The notes under the pieces: model-generated
The model's input: only the letters and a program-made list of their open reading frames with translations
Told to the model about the DNA's origin: nothing
Databases searched by the model: none
Shown here: positions 24,897 through 33,606 of the stretch, piece by piece
Position numbering within the stretch: position 1 is the stretch's first letter
How the letters are laid out: every line of letters begins with the position of its first letter
Translations under genes and position numbers: made by a program
Assembly: GCF_045635475.1 (NCBI RefSeq)
Contig: NZ_JBJGXI010000032.1
Coordinates: 1 to 64,000 of the forward strand
Direction: 5' to 3'
Length of the DNA stretch: 64,000 nt
Origin: JBJGXI01 sp045635475
Lineage (GTDB): Bacteria; Bacillota; Bacilli; Bacillales; Amphibacillaceae

Positions 24897-25979
24897 GTGA
24901 AAAGAGTCTATAATTTCTCAGCAGGACCATCCATGCTTCCAACAGCAGTTTTGGAAAAAGCACAGCAAGAATTACTTGGCTATCAAAGTTCAGGTATGTC
25001 TGTAATGGAGTTAAGTCATCGATCAAGTTTATACACAGAAGTGATTACGCAAGCAGAGCAGCTACTACGAGATCTAATGAACATCCCGGATAATTACAAG
25101 GTGCTTTTCATTCAAGGTGGAGCATCACAGCAATTTGCAATGGTGCCAATGAATTTGTTGACAGGTAGCGGTAAAGTAGACATTGTTAACACAGGATCTT
25201 GGTCAAAAAAGGCGATAAAAGAAGCGAAAAAATATGGTCAAGTTCGGGTTATTGCTTCATCAGAAGATAAGAACTTTACTTACATTCCACATGTAGACCG
25301 CAGTATGTTTGATCCAGAAGCAGATTATGTGCATATCACGACAAATAATACAATTGAAGGTACGGCCTTTAGAGAAATTCCCGATACTGGTAAGGTGCCA
25401 CTAGTTGCTGATATGTCTTCTAATATTTTATCAGAAGAAATCGATGTTTCTAAGTTCGGCTTAATTTATGCTGGAGCGCAGAAAAATATCGGTCCTGCTG
25501 GCTTAACGGTGGTTATTATTCGAGAAGATCTGATTGGCAAAGCAAGTGAAACTTGTCCAACTATGTTAGATTATAAAACGCATAGTAATAGTGGTTCTTT
25601 ATACAACACACCACCAACCTTCGCGATTTATATGGCGAAACTAGTATTTGAGTGGTTAACAAATCGTGGTGGCATAGCAGCGATGGAGAAAATCAACGAA
25701 GAAAAGGCGAATCTTTTGTATGATTATATAGATGGGTCAGCTTTCTATGAGTCTCCGGTACAAAAAGATAGTCGTTCTATTATGACAATTCCATTTGTGA
25801 TTCCTGCTCGTGATTTAGATGCAACATTCATCAGTCATGCCCAAGCTAATGGTCTTGAAACGTTAAAAGGCCATCGCTCCGTCGGGGGTATGCGTGCAAG
25901 TATTTACAATGCAATGCCAATAGAAGGTGTTCATGCACTTGTTGATTTTATGAAAGAATTTGAAGATCAGAACAGTTAA
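24897..25979 (+). CDS. serC: Phosphoserine aminotransferase
   Basis: 360 residues, full length. It is a class V aminotransferase with YNFSAGPSMLP at the N-terminus, FIQGGASQQFAM, the PLP lysine in YAGAQKNIGPAG near residue 195, and the C-terminal HRSVGGMRASIYNAMP. It makes 3-phosphoserine from 3-phosphohydroxypyruvate and glutamate. GTG 24897 is chosen because GGGAG ends 9 bases before it. It is controlled by the ZTP riboswitch upstream, and no serA is adjacent. A terminator follows. Confidence 0.95.
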   Translation: MKRVYNFSAGPSMLPTAVLEKAQQELLGYQSSGMSVMELSHRSSLYTEVITQAEQLLRDLMNIPDNYKVLFIQGGASQQFAMVPMNLLTGSGKVDIVNTGSWSKKAIKEAKKYGQVRVIASSEDKNFTYIPHVDRSMFDPEADYVHITTNNTIEGTAFREIPDTGKVPLVADMSSNILSEEIDVSKFGLIYAGAQKNIGPAGLTVVIIREDLIGKASETCPTMLDYKTHSNSGSLYNTPPTFAIYMAKLVFEWLTNRGGIAAMEKINEEKANLLYDYIDGSAFYESPVQKDSRSIMTIPFVIPARDLDATFISHAQANGLETLKGHRSVGGMRASIYNAMPIEGVHALVDFMKEFEDQNS

Positions 25980-26001
25980 GTATTTTTACACAATTATCAT
26001 G

Positions 26002-26042
26002 GAGGTTGTCACCACCGCTAAACTGGAGGCAACCTCTTGTTT
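26002..26042 (+). terminator. Terminator after serC
   Basis: GAGGTTGTC pairs with GGCAACCTC (one wobble) across a 17-base loop, followed by TTGTTT. Confidence 0.65.
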
Positions 26043-26084
26043 ATGCCAAGATCACAGGTTATATCCGAATTTAATTCAATAACT

Positions 26085-26160
26085 CCTTCAGTAATTATGC
26101 ATCTTCCTTTTAGAAATTCAAGTAAACAAAGCCTAAAATAACATGGATTATTACTGAAGG
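26085..26160 (+). promoter_or_regulatory. Inverted repeat in the fosB leader
   Basis: CCTTCAGTAAT (26085-26095) and ATTACTGAAGG (26150-26160) are perfect 11-bp inverted arms separated by 54 bases, ending 11 bases before the fosB ribosome binding site (AAGGAG). It could be a paired operator or, in RNA, a long-range stem that controls access to the ribosome site. Confidence 0.5.
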
Positions 26161-26183
26161 ACTGTAAAAAGGAGAGAACTTAG

Positions 26184-26606
26184 ATGTCAATTAAAGGGTT
26201 GAATCACTTATTGTTTTCTGTTTCAGATTTAGATCAGTCTATAGATTTTTATCAGCATGTGTTTAATGCTAAGTTGCTAGTAAAGGGTAGAAGCACTGCT
26301 TATTTAGATTTGAATGGTTTGTGGATTGCACTAAATCTAGAAAAAGATATTCCACGCAATGAAATAAGAGAATCATATACACACATAGCTTTTTCTATTG
26401 AAGTATCAGAATTCAACACAATATACAATAATCTTAAAAAATTGCGTATTAATATTTTACCAGGTCGCTCTAGAGATGAAAAAGACAAGAAATCTATTTA
26501 TTTTACAGATCCAGACGGGCATAAGTTTGAGTTTCATACAGGTACGTTGCATGATAGATTAGATTATTACAAGAAAGAAAAACTACATATGGAGTTTTTT
26601 GACTAA
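26184..26606 (+). CDS. fosB: Metallothiol transferase FosB
   Basis: 140 residues, the size of Bacillus FosB (glyoxalase/VOC fold). The metal ligands are present as H8 (LNHLL), H67 (YTHIAFS) and E116 (HKFEFHTG). The segments LDLNGLWIALN and IPRNEIRESYTHIAF and the ending DRLDYYKKEKLHMEFF match FosB rather than FosA/FosX. The enzyme opens the fosfomycin epoxide by adding bacillithiol. It is monocistronic, with a leader inverted repeat of unknown role. Confidence 0.92.
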   Translation: MSIKGLNHLLFSVSDLDQSIDFYQHVFNAKLLVKGRSTAYLDLNGLWIALNLEKDIPRNEIRESYTHIAFSIEVSEFNTIYNNLKKLRINILPGRSRDEKDKKSIYFTDPDGHKFEFHTGTLHDRLDYYKKEKLHMEFFD

Positions 26607-26742
26607 GGTTTAGATTAGGAGGGTAGAGTCCTGGCGAGTAATGATAATGGCATTTGCAGTCTTTTTCGGTATATTAGGTATTGTTTCAAAAATAAAAAGA
26701 CGCCCAATTAAGGACGTCTCTGACGTATTTGAGGCGACAGAC

Positions 26743-26765
26743 TGCACGCCACATCGTGCATTTTT
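26743..26765. terminator. Hairpin between fosB and the MBL gene
   Basis: TGCACG-CCACAT-CGTGCA followed by TTTTT. It can end transcription from the fosB side. A second imperfect hairpin (AGACGCCC...GGACGTCT) lies at 26698-26718. Confidence 0.5.
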
Positions 26766-26850
26766 GATGTCGTCGACTTACACAAATTAGCTCATCGCTC
26801 AAATAATATAGCATGAATTACGAAAAGAAACAATAGGGGAAGATTGGAAA

Positions 26851-27708
26851 TTAATGTAGACGTCCATCCACATATCTCCCGTAGTCAGGAACAGCTATGC
26901 TGTCAAAATTGTTTGCTAACTTTTCTAAGCCGCGTGATAATTTTTCTCCAGATAATGCTGTTCCATGTCCTGTAACGGCAACGGAAGGTTTTAGTGCTTC
27001 TAATTTTCTAACGGATGCTTTTGCTGATTTCCAATCTGACGTTAGATACCTAGGAGGACCGCTAATCTCTTGTGCTTGTGTTAATACGCTGTATAGCGAA
27101 TCTTGTTTAACCGTAACAAATGCATCTCCAGCTATTAATGTTTTATCCTTTTCTCTAAATAAAGATATATGACCAGGTGTGTGGCCGGGTGTGTGTATCC
27201 ATTTATAGTCCGGCATATGTGGGATTGTGCCATCGTCTGGTATCGCGTTTAGATGGTGGCCTAAGTCAATTGGTTCATTTGGAAATAACGGAGATATTTT
27301 CGCTATAATACCACCTTCAACGGTAGGATCAGGTTCTGGATAACTCTCTTTACCTGTTAGGAAAGGCAGCTCTAGCTCATGTGCATAGACTGGTATGTTC
27401 CAATGGTCCACTAATTCAATAATTGCTCCTACATGATCAAAATGACCATGTGTTAAAATGATTGCTTTTGGCCGACAATTCGTACCAAATCGTTCTTCTG
27501 TAACAGATATAATTTTATCTGCCGATTTAGGCATTCCCGCATCAACTAAAACAAAATCCTCTGTTTCTGGGTTACCAACTAGAAAAACATTAACAATTTG
27601 AACGGTAAAGCTAAACAAATCCGGTAACACTTCTATTCCTACACCATTTCCTGCAGAAGTTGCAGGGATATATTTATAATCATCGCCATAATGCATCTCT
27701 TTACCCAT
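26851..27708 (-). CDS. Metallo-beta-lactamase-fold hydrolase
   Basis: 285 residues with no signal peptide. The zinc-binding signature THGHFDHVG, the TPGHTPGHISLF histidine and the AGDAFVTV aspartate are all present, so it should be an active binuclear metallohydrolase. The overall pattern is that of glyoxalase II/lactonase-like family members, and the substrate cannot be told. The start follows AGGAGGATAAGCG. It is transcribed alone, convergent with fosB. Confidence 0.85.
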   Translation of the reverse strand: MGKEMHYGDDYKYIPATSAGNGVGIEVLPDLFSFTVQIVNVFLVGNPETEDFVLVDAGMPKSADKIISVTEERFGTNCRPKAIILTHGHFDHVGAIIELVDHWNIPVYAHELELPFLTGKESYPEPDPTVEGGIIAKISPLFPNEPIDLGHHLNAIPDDGTIPHMPDYKWIHTPGHTPGHISLFREKDKTLIAGDAFVTVKQDSLYSVLTQAQEISGPPRYLTSDWKSAKASVRKLEALKPSVAVTGHGTALSGEKLSRGLEKLANNFDSIAVPDYGRYVDGRLH

Positions 27709-27903
27709 CGCTTATCCTCCTACAAATATGATTTTATGTAGCTTCCCTCATGGTGGGTTTAGTATGTAACAATCAACTGTGCATAGATAAAATTCGAGAT
27801 TGTAAAACGTGTGACAAACAAATGTGGTTTGGCTTATGATAAAAGAAGTTGAGCATCCTAGTCATTTCTTCAAAAATATATGATAAATAGAAAAGAGGCG
27901 GAC

Positions 27904-28821
27904 ATGGCAATCGAAAAAGTATCGGTTATTGGTTTAGGAGCATTAGGGATTTTATTCGGAAATCAGCTTTCTAAAAGAATCCCAAAACAAAATTTGAGCT
28001 TTATTGCGGACCGAGAGCGTGTTAATAAGTATCAAAGTGAAGGTATTTATTGTAACGATGAGCGTTGCGATTTTAATTTCGAAACACCTGATGAGGCTAC
28101 CAGTCCAGCAGATTTAATCATAATTGCAGTCAAGTATAATGGACTTCAAAAAGCGTTGGATATGATTAAGCATCATGTTGGTGAAGACACGATTATCTTA
28201 TCTGCATTGAATGGTATTTCAAGTGAAGAAATCATAGGACAGAGATATGGATTTGAAAAAGTTCTCTTTTGTGTAGCACAAGGAATGGATGCAGTTAAAG
28301 AAGGAAACAAACTTACATACAAGAATGCCGGAATGCTGTCTTTTGGAGAGCGTGAACCAAATATGATTTCAGAAAAGGTAGAGCGTGTAGCAGAATTTTT
28401 TGAGGAAATGGATTTTCCGTATGAACTGGAAACGCACATGTTAAAAAGGCAATGGGGAAAATTCATGCTCAATGTTGGCGTAAATCAAACGGTAGCTGTA
28501 TATGAAAGTAATTATGCTGAAATACAAAAGCATGGGAAGGCAAGAGTCACGATGATTGCTGCTATGAGAGAAGTGATCCAGTTGTCTGAACAGGAAGGTA
28601 TCTACCTAACAGAAGCAGATTTAGACTATTGGTTGGATATTCTAGCTACATTAAATCCAGATGGAAAACCATCGATGCGTCAGGATTTAGAGGCCAAACG
28701 GTACAGTGAAGTGCAATTATTTGCTGGGACGGTATTGGAGTTAGGAAAAAAGCACAGCATACCAACACCAATCAACCGAGAACTATATGAGAAAATTAAG
28801 CTGATAGAAAATCAATATTGA
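27904..28821 (+). CDS. Ketopantoate reductase-family protein (PanE-like)
   Basis: 305 residues. The N-terminal Rossmann motif is GLGALGILFG. The C-terminal ApbA domain has the catalytic-lysine region RQWGKFMLNVGVNQ and the SMRQDLEAKRYSEVQLFAG block with the conserved glutamate. Family members reduce 2-dehydropantoate to pantoate with NADPH. Bacilli often hold several paralogues, and this one is not near panBCD, so the exact substrate is open. The start at 27904 has AAGAGGCGG upstream. Confidence 0.8.
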   Translation: MAIEKVSVIGLGALGILFGNQLSKRIPKQNLSFIADRERVNKYQSEGIYCNDERCDFNFETPDEATSPADLIIIAVKYNGLQKALDMIKHHVGEDTIILSALNGISSEEIIGQRYGFEKVLFCVAQGMDAVKEGNKLTYKNAGMLSFGEREPNMISEKVERVAEFFEEMDFPYELETHMLKRQWGKFMLNVGVNQTVAVYESNYAEIQKHGKARVTMIAAMREVIQLSEQEGIYLTEADLDYWLDILATLNPDGKPSMRQDLEAKRYSEVQLFAGTVLELGKKHSIPTPINRELYEKIKLIENQY

Positions 28822-28890
28822 GATTTGTATCAAATAACATTTTGATGTAGAAAATAACGATAATTATAAGTGGAGGAGAGTGATTTCAGC

Positions 28891-29316
28891 GTGGAGACAA
28901 CGATTAAATGGAATGATAAAATGAGTTTCTCAAGTATGACCCCTTCTGGCCATGAATTGCGAATGGATGCTTCAGCGGAGGTTGGAGGAGAAAATACTGG
29001 TCCTAGACCAACAGAATTACTATTAAATGCTGTCGCAGGCTGTACGGGAATTGATATCATTTCAATTTTACAGAAAATGCGCTTAGAACCGAAAAGCTTC
29101 CATATGGATGTAAAAGGAGAACGTGCTGAGGATCATCCAAAAAAATTCACAACAATTGCTATCCATTACGCTTTAGAGGGCGATTTAACAGAAGATAAAG
29201 TTATTCGAGCAATCCAACTATCCAAGGATAAATATTGTTCTGTCTCACATTCGTTGAGTGCTGAGATATCTGCTAGTTATTCAATCAATGGTGTGAAGGG
29301 CAAACAACAACTTTAA
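28891..29316 (+). CDS. OsmC-family protein
   Basis: 141 residues of the OsmC/YhfA fold, with the two redox cysteines in position (LNAVAGCTGIDI and KYCSVSHSLS). Members reduce organic hydroperoxides with thiols. This sequence is closer to the YhfA branch, whose substrate is uncertain. GTG 28891 is used, with GGAGGAG about 12 bases upstream, a slightly long spacing. It follows the PanE-like gene by 69 bases in the same direction. Confidence 0.85.
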   Translation: METTIKWNDKMSFSSMTPSGHELRMDASAEVGGENTGPRPTELLLNAVAGCTGIDIISILQKMRLEPKSFHMDVKGERAEDHPKKFTTIAIHYALEGDLTEDKVIRAIQLSKDKYCSVSHSLSAEISASYSINGVKGKQQL

Positions 29317-29328
29317 TTATATATGTAG

Positions 29329-29358
29329 GCCAGAATCTTTGTTAGAGATTCTGGCTTT
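29329..29358 (+). terminator. Terminator after the OsmC gene
   Basis: GCCAGAATCT and AGATTCTGGC form a perfect 10-bp stem followed by TTTTA. Confidence 0.85.
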
Positions 29359-29439
29359 TATATTTCGGTCCTTTTTACAAATAAATAATAGTGCTCTTTT
29401 CTTAAAGCTAGTGCTTTTTATTACATATTTGAAGTAAAC

Positions 29440-29935
29440 ACCATCGTAGTTTGGCGAGTGCTTGACCCGCTCCGGAAATGCCCTTCGCTTTCCGCGTGGG
29501 GGGGGCTAGTGAGCCTCCTCGCCTTCGCGTTACGCCGCTTCTTAAGGACTACAGTCTAAACCCGTCCTTGTCGGACAACGCCTGCATGACCCTTGCCGGG
29601 CCTCAGGAGTCGAAGGGCATTTCCTCCGCTGTTAACTGGATTGCTCCTTACGTCGGGTGATTGGACCTCCAGGCAGTCGATCCTCGAAAATGAAAACCGC
29701 ATTTTCTTCGTGCGGTGTAATTCGGGGAAGTTAATTCAATGTCCTGCGGGACAGCACGGGCTGAAGATCCACTAGAGAAGCGCTCTTTGGGACTGCGATT
29801 ACTCGTCCCACCGAAAACATTTGCTTCTGAGTTAGCTGAAGCCGTGCCTGTTTAAAGAAAACCGCTTTAAACTAGCGAAAAGCGAAAGCGACTGCCTGGA
29901 GCGGAAATCACGAAGCACTACGTTACGACGCATTT
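29440..29935. repeat. GC-rich structured repeat (family B)
   Basis: About 500 bp without a gene, clearly richer in G and C than its surroundings. It opens GAGTGCTTGACCCGCTCCGG and closes CTGGAGCGGAAATCACGAAGC ACT in inverted orientation. Internal blocks are complementary: GAAATGCCCTTCG (29476-29488) against CGAAGGGCATTTCC (29609-29622). Sequences of this style (CTCCTCG..., CTGGAGCGGAAATC) recur as intergenic repeats in Bacillaceae genomes, from memory. It occurs once in this window. Short open frames inside it have no ribosome sites and are not genes. Confidence 0.6.
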
Positions 29936-30125
29936 TAGCTATTTTGCACAAAACAACAATCATTTGGAAAAAGCCTAATATAAAAACCTTCTTAATTATT
30001 TAGAATTATCGGTACTTTTTATAAAAGTAGTGATGCGTCGTATAATGTAGTATGATTTAAATTGCTTGGAAATGCGATAATACTACATAGTGCTTTTTTC
30101 CTGAATGTTGGAGGTTATGATCACA

Positions 30126-30932
30126 ATGAAAAATGTCATTATAATAATTGGATCCTTTATTGTAGCGATCGGATTCAATTTCTTTCTTGTTCCATATGGG
30201 ATCTTGAGCAGTGGAGTGAGTGGAATCGCCATTCTAATTGGGCTAATTACCCCATTGGACATTGGTTTGCTCAATTTAGTACTTAACATACCGCTTCTTA
30301 TCTTAGGGTACTACAAACTAGGGAAGGTAATAACGATAAATACGATGACCTGTGTTATTTCCCTTTCCGTTTTTTTATATGCGTTGCCTATTGTGACAAT
30401 CACAGATAATATTTTACTATCGACAATTTTCGGTGGGATTATTGGAGGAGCTGGGATTGGACTTATTTTAAAATTCTCTGGTTCATCAGGTGGATTAGAT
30501 ATTGTTGCCATTATTATTACAAGAATCAGCAATGTGAGTGTCGGTCTTCTGCTTACAGGTATGAATGGTGTGATTGTACTTATTTCTGGTGCTGTTTTCA
30601 ATTGGGAGATTGCTCTGTACACGATGCTAGCGATTTATTTGACAGGTAAGATGATCGACACAATTCACACAAGCCACATTAAATTAACGCTTCAAATTGT
30701 GACTACAAATGGCGATATGATTAAAAATGAACTGCTTGATTCCATTTATCGAGGAATAACAATTATGGATGGATATGGTGGATACACAGGAGAGAAGAAG
30801 CAAATATTAATGATGGTTGTGACTCGTTATGAAACAATGCAAATTAAAAAAATTGTCCGCAATCATGATAAAAAGGCTTTTATTAATATTTATGAAACAG
30901 TAGAAGTTGATGGAGAATTCGCTAGGAATTAA
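30126..30932 (+). CDS. YitT-family membrane protein
   Basis: 268 residues: five or six hydrophobic segments (1-170) including the family hallmarks NFFLVPYGILSSGVSGIA and KFSGSSGGLDIVA, then a cytoplasmic DUF2179 domain (ITIMDGYGGYTGEKKQILMMVV). YitT proteins are common in Bacillaceae in several copies; their function is unknown. ATG 30126 is preferred since GGAGG at 30110-30114 is correctly spaced; an ATG at 30105 lies before that site. It is flanked by repeat families B and A. Confidence 0.85.
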   Translation: MKNVIIIIGSFIVAIGFNFFLVPYGILSSGVSGIAILIGLITPLDIGLLNLVLNIPLLILGYYKLGKVITINTMTCVISLSVFLYALPIVTITDNILLSTIFGGIIGGAGIGLILKFSGSSGGLDIVAIIITRISNVSVGLLLTGMNGVIVLISGAVFNWEIALYTMLAIYLTGKMIDTIHTSHIKLTLQIVTTNGDMIKNELLDSIYRGITIMDGYGGYTGEKKQILMMVVTRYETMQIKKIVRNHDKKAFINIYETVEVDGEFARN

Positions 30933-30940
30933 CTACTATT

Positions 30941-31147
30941 GAGGAAAGCGCAGTGCGCCAGTTTAGAAACGTAGCGACTGGAGCGAATGGACTGAGATAA
31001 AGGAATCATGCCCCTTCAAAATGCGTATGTCGACGTTGGACGACAAGTCCAGTTTTTAGTTGACCTTCCAGCAAACATGAATCGATGATGACTTATCGTA
31101 GGGGGATTCGTGAAGTCGCGTAGTTTCTGGCGCTCGAAGCTAGAAAC
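30941..31147 (-). repeat. Dispersed repeat family A, copy 3 (inverted)
   Basis: Reverse-complement copy of 7911-8145 and 17806-18001. Shared blocks are AGATAAAGGAATCATGCCCC, GTCGACGTTGGACGACAAGT and GTTTCTGGCGCTCGAAGCTAG. It starts 8 bases after the YitT stop. Confidence 0.85.
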
Positions 31148-31186
31148 TTGTACAAATTTATATCCTTTCGTACCTTATAATAAAAT

Positions 31187-31212
31187 GAAAAACCCCTTGG
31201 TTAGGGGGGTTA
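31187..31212 (-). terminator. Terminator of the 76-residue protein gene
   Basis: Read on the minus strand: AACCCCCC-TAACC-AAGGGGTTTTT. It lies directly after the stop of the minus-strand gene. Confidence 0.8.
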
Positions 31213-31440
31213 ACAGCATATTTCTTCTTTTTTCATATCTACTAATTCAGCATTATACACGCCAGAAAGAATCTTTGGCTGAAGATCTGTTATATATTCT
31301 TGAATATCTTTACGTTGTTTAGCAGTATCACTTAGTTTAAAGTAAACAAAACCATCTTCGCTATGAAGTACAGACAGGTTTATTTCCTCTCCAATTTTTG
31401 TAGTTGCTACTAATCTGCAATTCTTTCCTTTAGGTGCCAT
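31210..31440 (-). CDS. Small uncharacterised protein with unusual start region
   Basis: 76 residues with an extended charged sequence (LSDTAKQRKDIQEYITDLQPKILSGVYNAELVD) and a CC end; no membrane segment. The gene has its own terminator, and a strong AGGAGGAG lies upstream, but 20 bases before the first ATG, too far for normal initiation. The in-frame codons between are ATT ACG ATC TCA TTT GAA. Either a rare ATT/ATC start gives six more residues (…SFEM), or the ATG is used with a poor site. The family was not recognised. Confidence 0.6.
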   Translation of the reverse strand: MAPKGKNCRLVATTKIGEEINLSVLHSEDGFVYFKLSDTAKQRKDIQEYITDLQPKILSGVYNAELVDMKKEEICC

Positions 31441-31881
31441 TTCAAATGAGATCGTAATCTCCTCCTAATTTTTTATAAGTAAATTGTCAATGTTACTGTA
31501 AGAAATTCTAACACAGAAAATTTAAATGCTGAAACATCAAAAATGCTACACAATCAAGGTATATGTTTATTTATCGTAATTAAGATTAAATAATGCTATT
31601 TTTCTTAGTAATGGTACTTAATGCTCTAATTGATTACCAGATTGTCTGTTCATACTTCGTATAGTGGCCAAATTAGAACAAATTATGGTTTCGCAAAAGA
31701 AACCTACAAGCTTTCTGATGAATGAATACGTAAATATTATATCGGAAGACGCACAAACAATGGACAATAATAGATGTGCGTTTATGCTTTATGAAAACAA
31801 GGACTATTATTAAACCACCAAGATATCTTGTATATTTGCTAGTTTATTGTAAAAAATACCCACAAAAAGGAGGTACTGAAT
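31441..31881. other. Gap between the small gene and sspH
   Basis: AT-rich. A short open frame at 31664-31813 (GTG start, about 49 codons, containing SQKKPTSFLMNEY) lacks a ribosome binding site. A hairpin (ACGCACA/TGTGCGT, 31749-31781) lies inside it. It may be gene debris. The sspH promoter must lie near the right side; forespore sigma-G promoters are expected for this family but I could not place one with confidence. Confidence 0.35.
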
Positions 31882-32061
31882 ATGGATGTGAAAAGAGCGC
31901 AACAAATTTCATCCCAGCCAACAATGGCCAGTGTAACGTATAATGGTGGGAAAATCTATATTGAGCATGTTGATCAGGATACAGGAAACGCCACTGTTCA
32001 TCCTTTAGAAAATCCAGAAGTGAAGCAAAGTGTTTCCGTTAAAGAACTAGAAGAGCAATGA
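31882..32061 (+). CDS. sspH: Small acid-soluble spore protein H family
   Basis: 59 residues beginning MDVKRAQQISSQPTMASVTY and containing VHPLENPEVKQSVSVKELEE, which is the SspH pattern and length. SspH is a minor SASP made in the developing forespore. AAAAAGGAGG sits 10 bases before the ATG. It marks the organism as an endospore former. The shared terminator downstream also serves the convergent MFS gene. Confidence 0.9.
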   Translation: MDVKRAQQISSQPTMASVTYNGGKIYIEHVDQDTGNATVHPLENPEVKQSVSVKELEEQ

Positions 32062-32063
32062 TC

Positions 32064-32103
32064 AAAAAGAAACACCACTTCACGTAAGCGGTGTTTCTTT
32101 TTG
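32064..32103. terminator. Bidirectional terminator between sspH and MFS gene
   Basis: AAAAAGAAACACC pairs with GGTGTTTCTTTTT, with an inner CTT/AAG. Confidence 0.9.
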
Positions 32104-32106
32104 CGT

Positions 32107-33399
32107 TTAAAGTTTTAAGGAATCATCATTAAGGTCAATTTTGCTTGTGTGAACCATACTACTCCCTTTTTTCAAGAAGAAAAAGGCGATAAGAAAGGTA
32201 AGTGCCGATCCGAAAAATAGCGCAGGATGTGTAAATAAATCCATTAACAGTCCTAACAGCCCTGGTGCAACAATTGAGGAAGCCATCGAAAACAAGTAAT
32301 ATAACCCCGTGAAAAAGCCAATTTTATCTTTTCCACCTAGATCAGCAACTAGAGGATAGGCTTGCACATTAATAAGTGCCCAGGCAATTCCACCAATAAA
32401 TAGGACGATTTGTAGTACGAGTGTCTCATTTATTGAAGGCATAACACCTTGTAGTAAAGGAAGTAACGGTATTAAGATAAATATTAGTGGTAGCAAGATT
32501 AATCCAAGTAACATAATTGGTGCTTTACCACGTTTACTACCGATCAGACCTGCTGGTATCGCGAAAATAACAAAAGCTAAGCTGAAAAAGCCTAGTGTTA
32601 ACCCAGCAGCACTTTCGTCCATTTTTAAATGTTCTACAGCATATGTTGTAAATTGGGCCTCTACACCTGCATAACCAATAAAGTAGAGAAATATAGCGAT
32701 TAAAATGAACAGATGACCCCTAAATGCAGGCTGTTTTAGTTTGCTCAGTCCTTGGAAGAATGACTTTGATGCTTGCACTTCTTCTAATTCATCCTCAGAA
32801 CTTCCTACATACGCAGGGTTTCGATCAACAGTAAAATAAAGAAAAATAAACGATAGAAATAAGATAAGTCCTGTAACGAGAAACGGATAAGATTGATCCA
32901 TACCATACAAGGAGGATAAACAAAATAAAGCAACAATTGCTCCAACCCCTCCCATTAAATTAATGATCCCATTTGCCGTTGATCGTTTATCTATTGGTGT
33001 ATGATCGGGCATAAGTGCAATAACTGGTGCGCGGTATATAGTCATGGCCAGTAAGAAAATAACGTCGACAGCTAGCAATGTCCACAATGTAATTTCTGCA
33101 CTAAAAGGTAGCAATACAAAAAATAACGCAGCAAGAGGCATACCGACAGTAATGAAAGGTAGTCGCTTACCGATTGGGGTACTTATTTTATCAGACCAAG
33201 CACCGATAAATGGAATTAGAAGAACTGCAACTAAATTATCTAACCCCATAATCCCTCCTCGAATCGCTCTACTTTCTATGTATTCGCCGAGAATGAGTGG
33301 CATATAAGCGTTGTAAAACGTCCATGCAAGTGTTAAAGCAAAGAATCCGCTACCAATTGCAAAAATCTTACCGTAGGAAAAACCTTTAGTCTTTGTCAA
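32107..33399 (-). CDS. MFS transporter of the SLC45/GPH-like sugar porter type
   Basis: 430 residues, about 12 membrane segments. It has the FIGAWSDKISTPIGKRLPFI loop after TM2 and PVIALMPDHTPIDKRSTANGIINLMGGVGA after TM4, patterns of the sucrose/glycoside MFS group (SLC45-like) also seen in bacterial sugar permeases. The start is TTG with GGAGATG upstream. It is alone and not next to a glycosidase, so the substrate is open. Confidence 0.8.
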   Translation of the reverse strand: MTKTKGFSYGKIFAIGSGFFALTLAWTFYNAYMPLILGEYIESRAIRGGIMGLDNLVAVLLIPFIGAWSDKISTPIGKRLPFITVGMPLAALFFVLLPFSAEITLWTLLAVDVIFLLAMTIYRAPVIALMPDHTPIDKRSTANGIINLMGGVGAIVALFCLSSLYGMDQSYPFLVTGLILFLSFIFLYFTVDRNPAYVGSSEDELEEVQASKSFFQGLSKLKQPAFRGHLFILIAIFLYFIGYAGVEAQFTTYAVEHLKMDESAAGLTLGFFSLAFVIFAIPAGLIGSKRGKAPIMLLGLILLPLIFILIPLLPLLQGVMPSINETLVLQIVLFIGGIAWALINVQAYPLVADLGGKDKIGFFTGLYYLFSMASSIVAPGLLGLLMDLFTHPALFFGSALTFLIAFFFLKKGSSMVHTSKIDLNDDSLKL

Positions 33400-33606
33400 T
33401 TAATCATCTCCAATCCGTTTTCATAGAGAAATAACTCTGTATAAATCGTATAATGATATTCCATATTAACTATACGATTACTAGGGCCATAATTCCTTTA
33501 TTATTTAAAAATTAATAGTGAACGGAGATTTAGTTAACCGAATTACAAACTATACCATGAATAAAACAATCGCAAGGATTAAAAATATGTAAAGGAGGGA
33601 TTAGGC

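Noticed and set aside
26641..26790. Short open frame after fosB (49 codons, MIMAFAVFFGIL...)
   Set aside because: The AGGAGGG is 18 bases before the ATG, too far, and the frame runs through two hairpins of the terminator region.
29478..29775. Two overlapping 60-codon plus-strand frames
   Set aside because: They lie in the GC-rich repeat, have no ribosome sites and encode repeat-like sequence; their openness comes from GC content.
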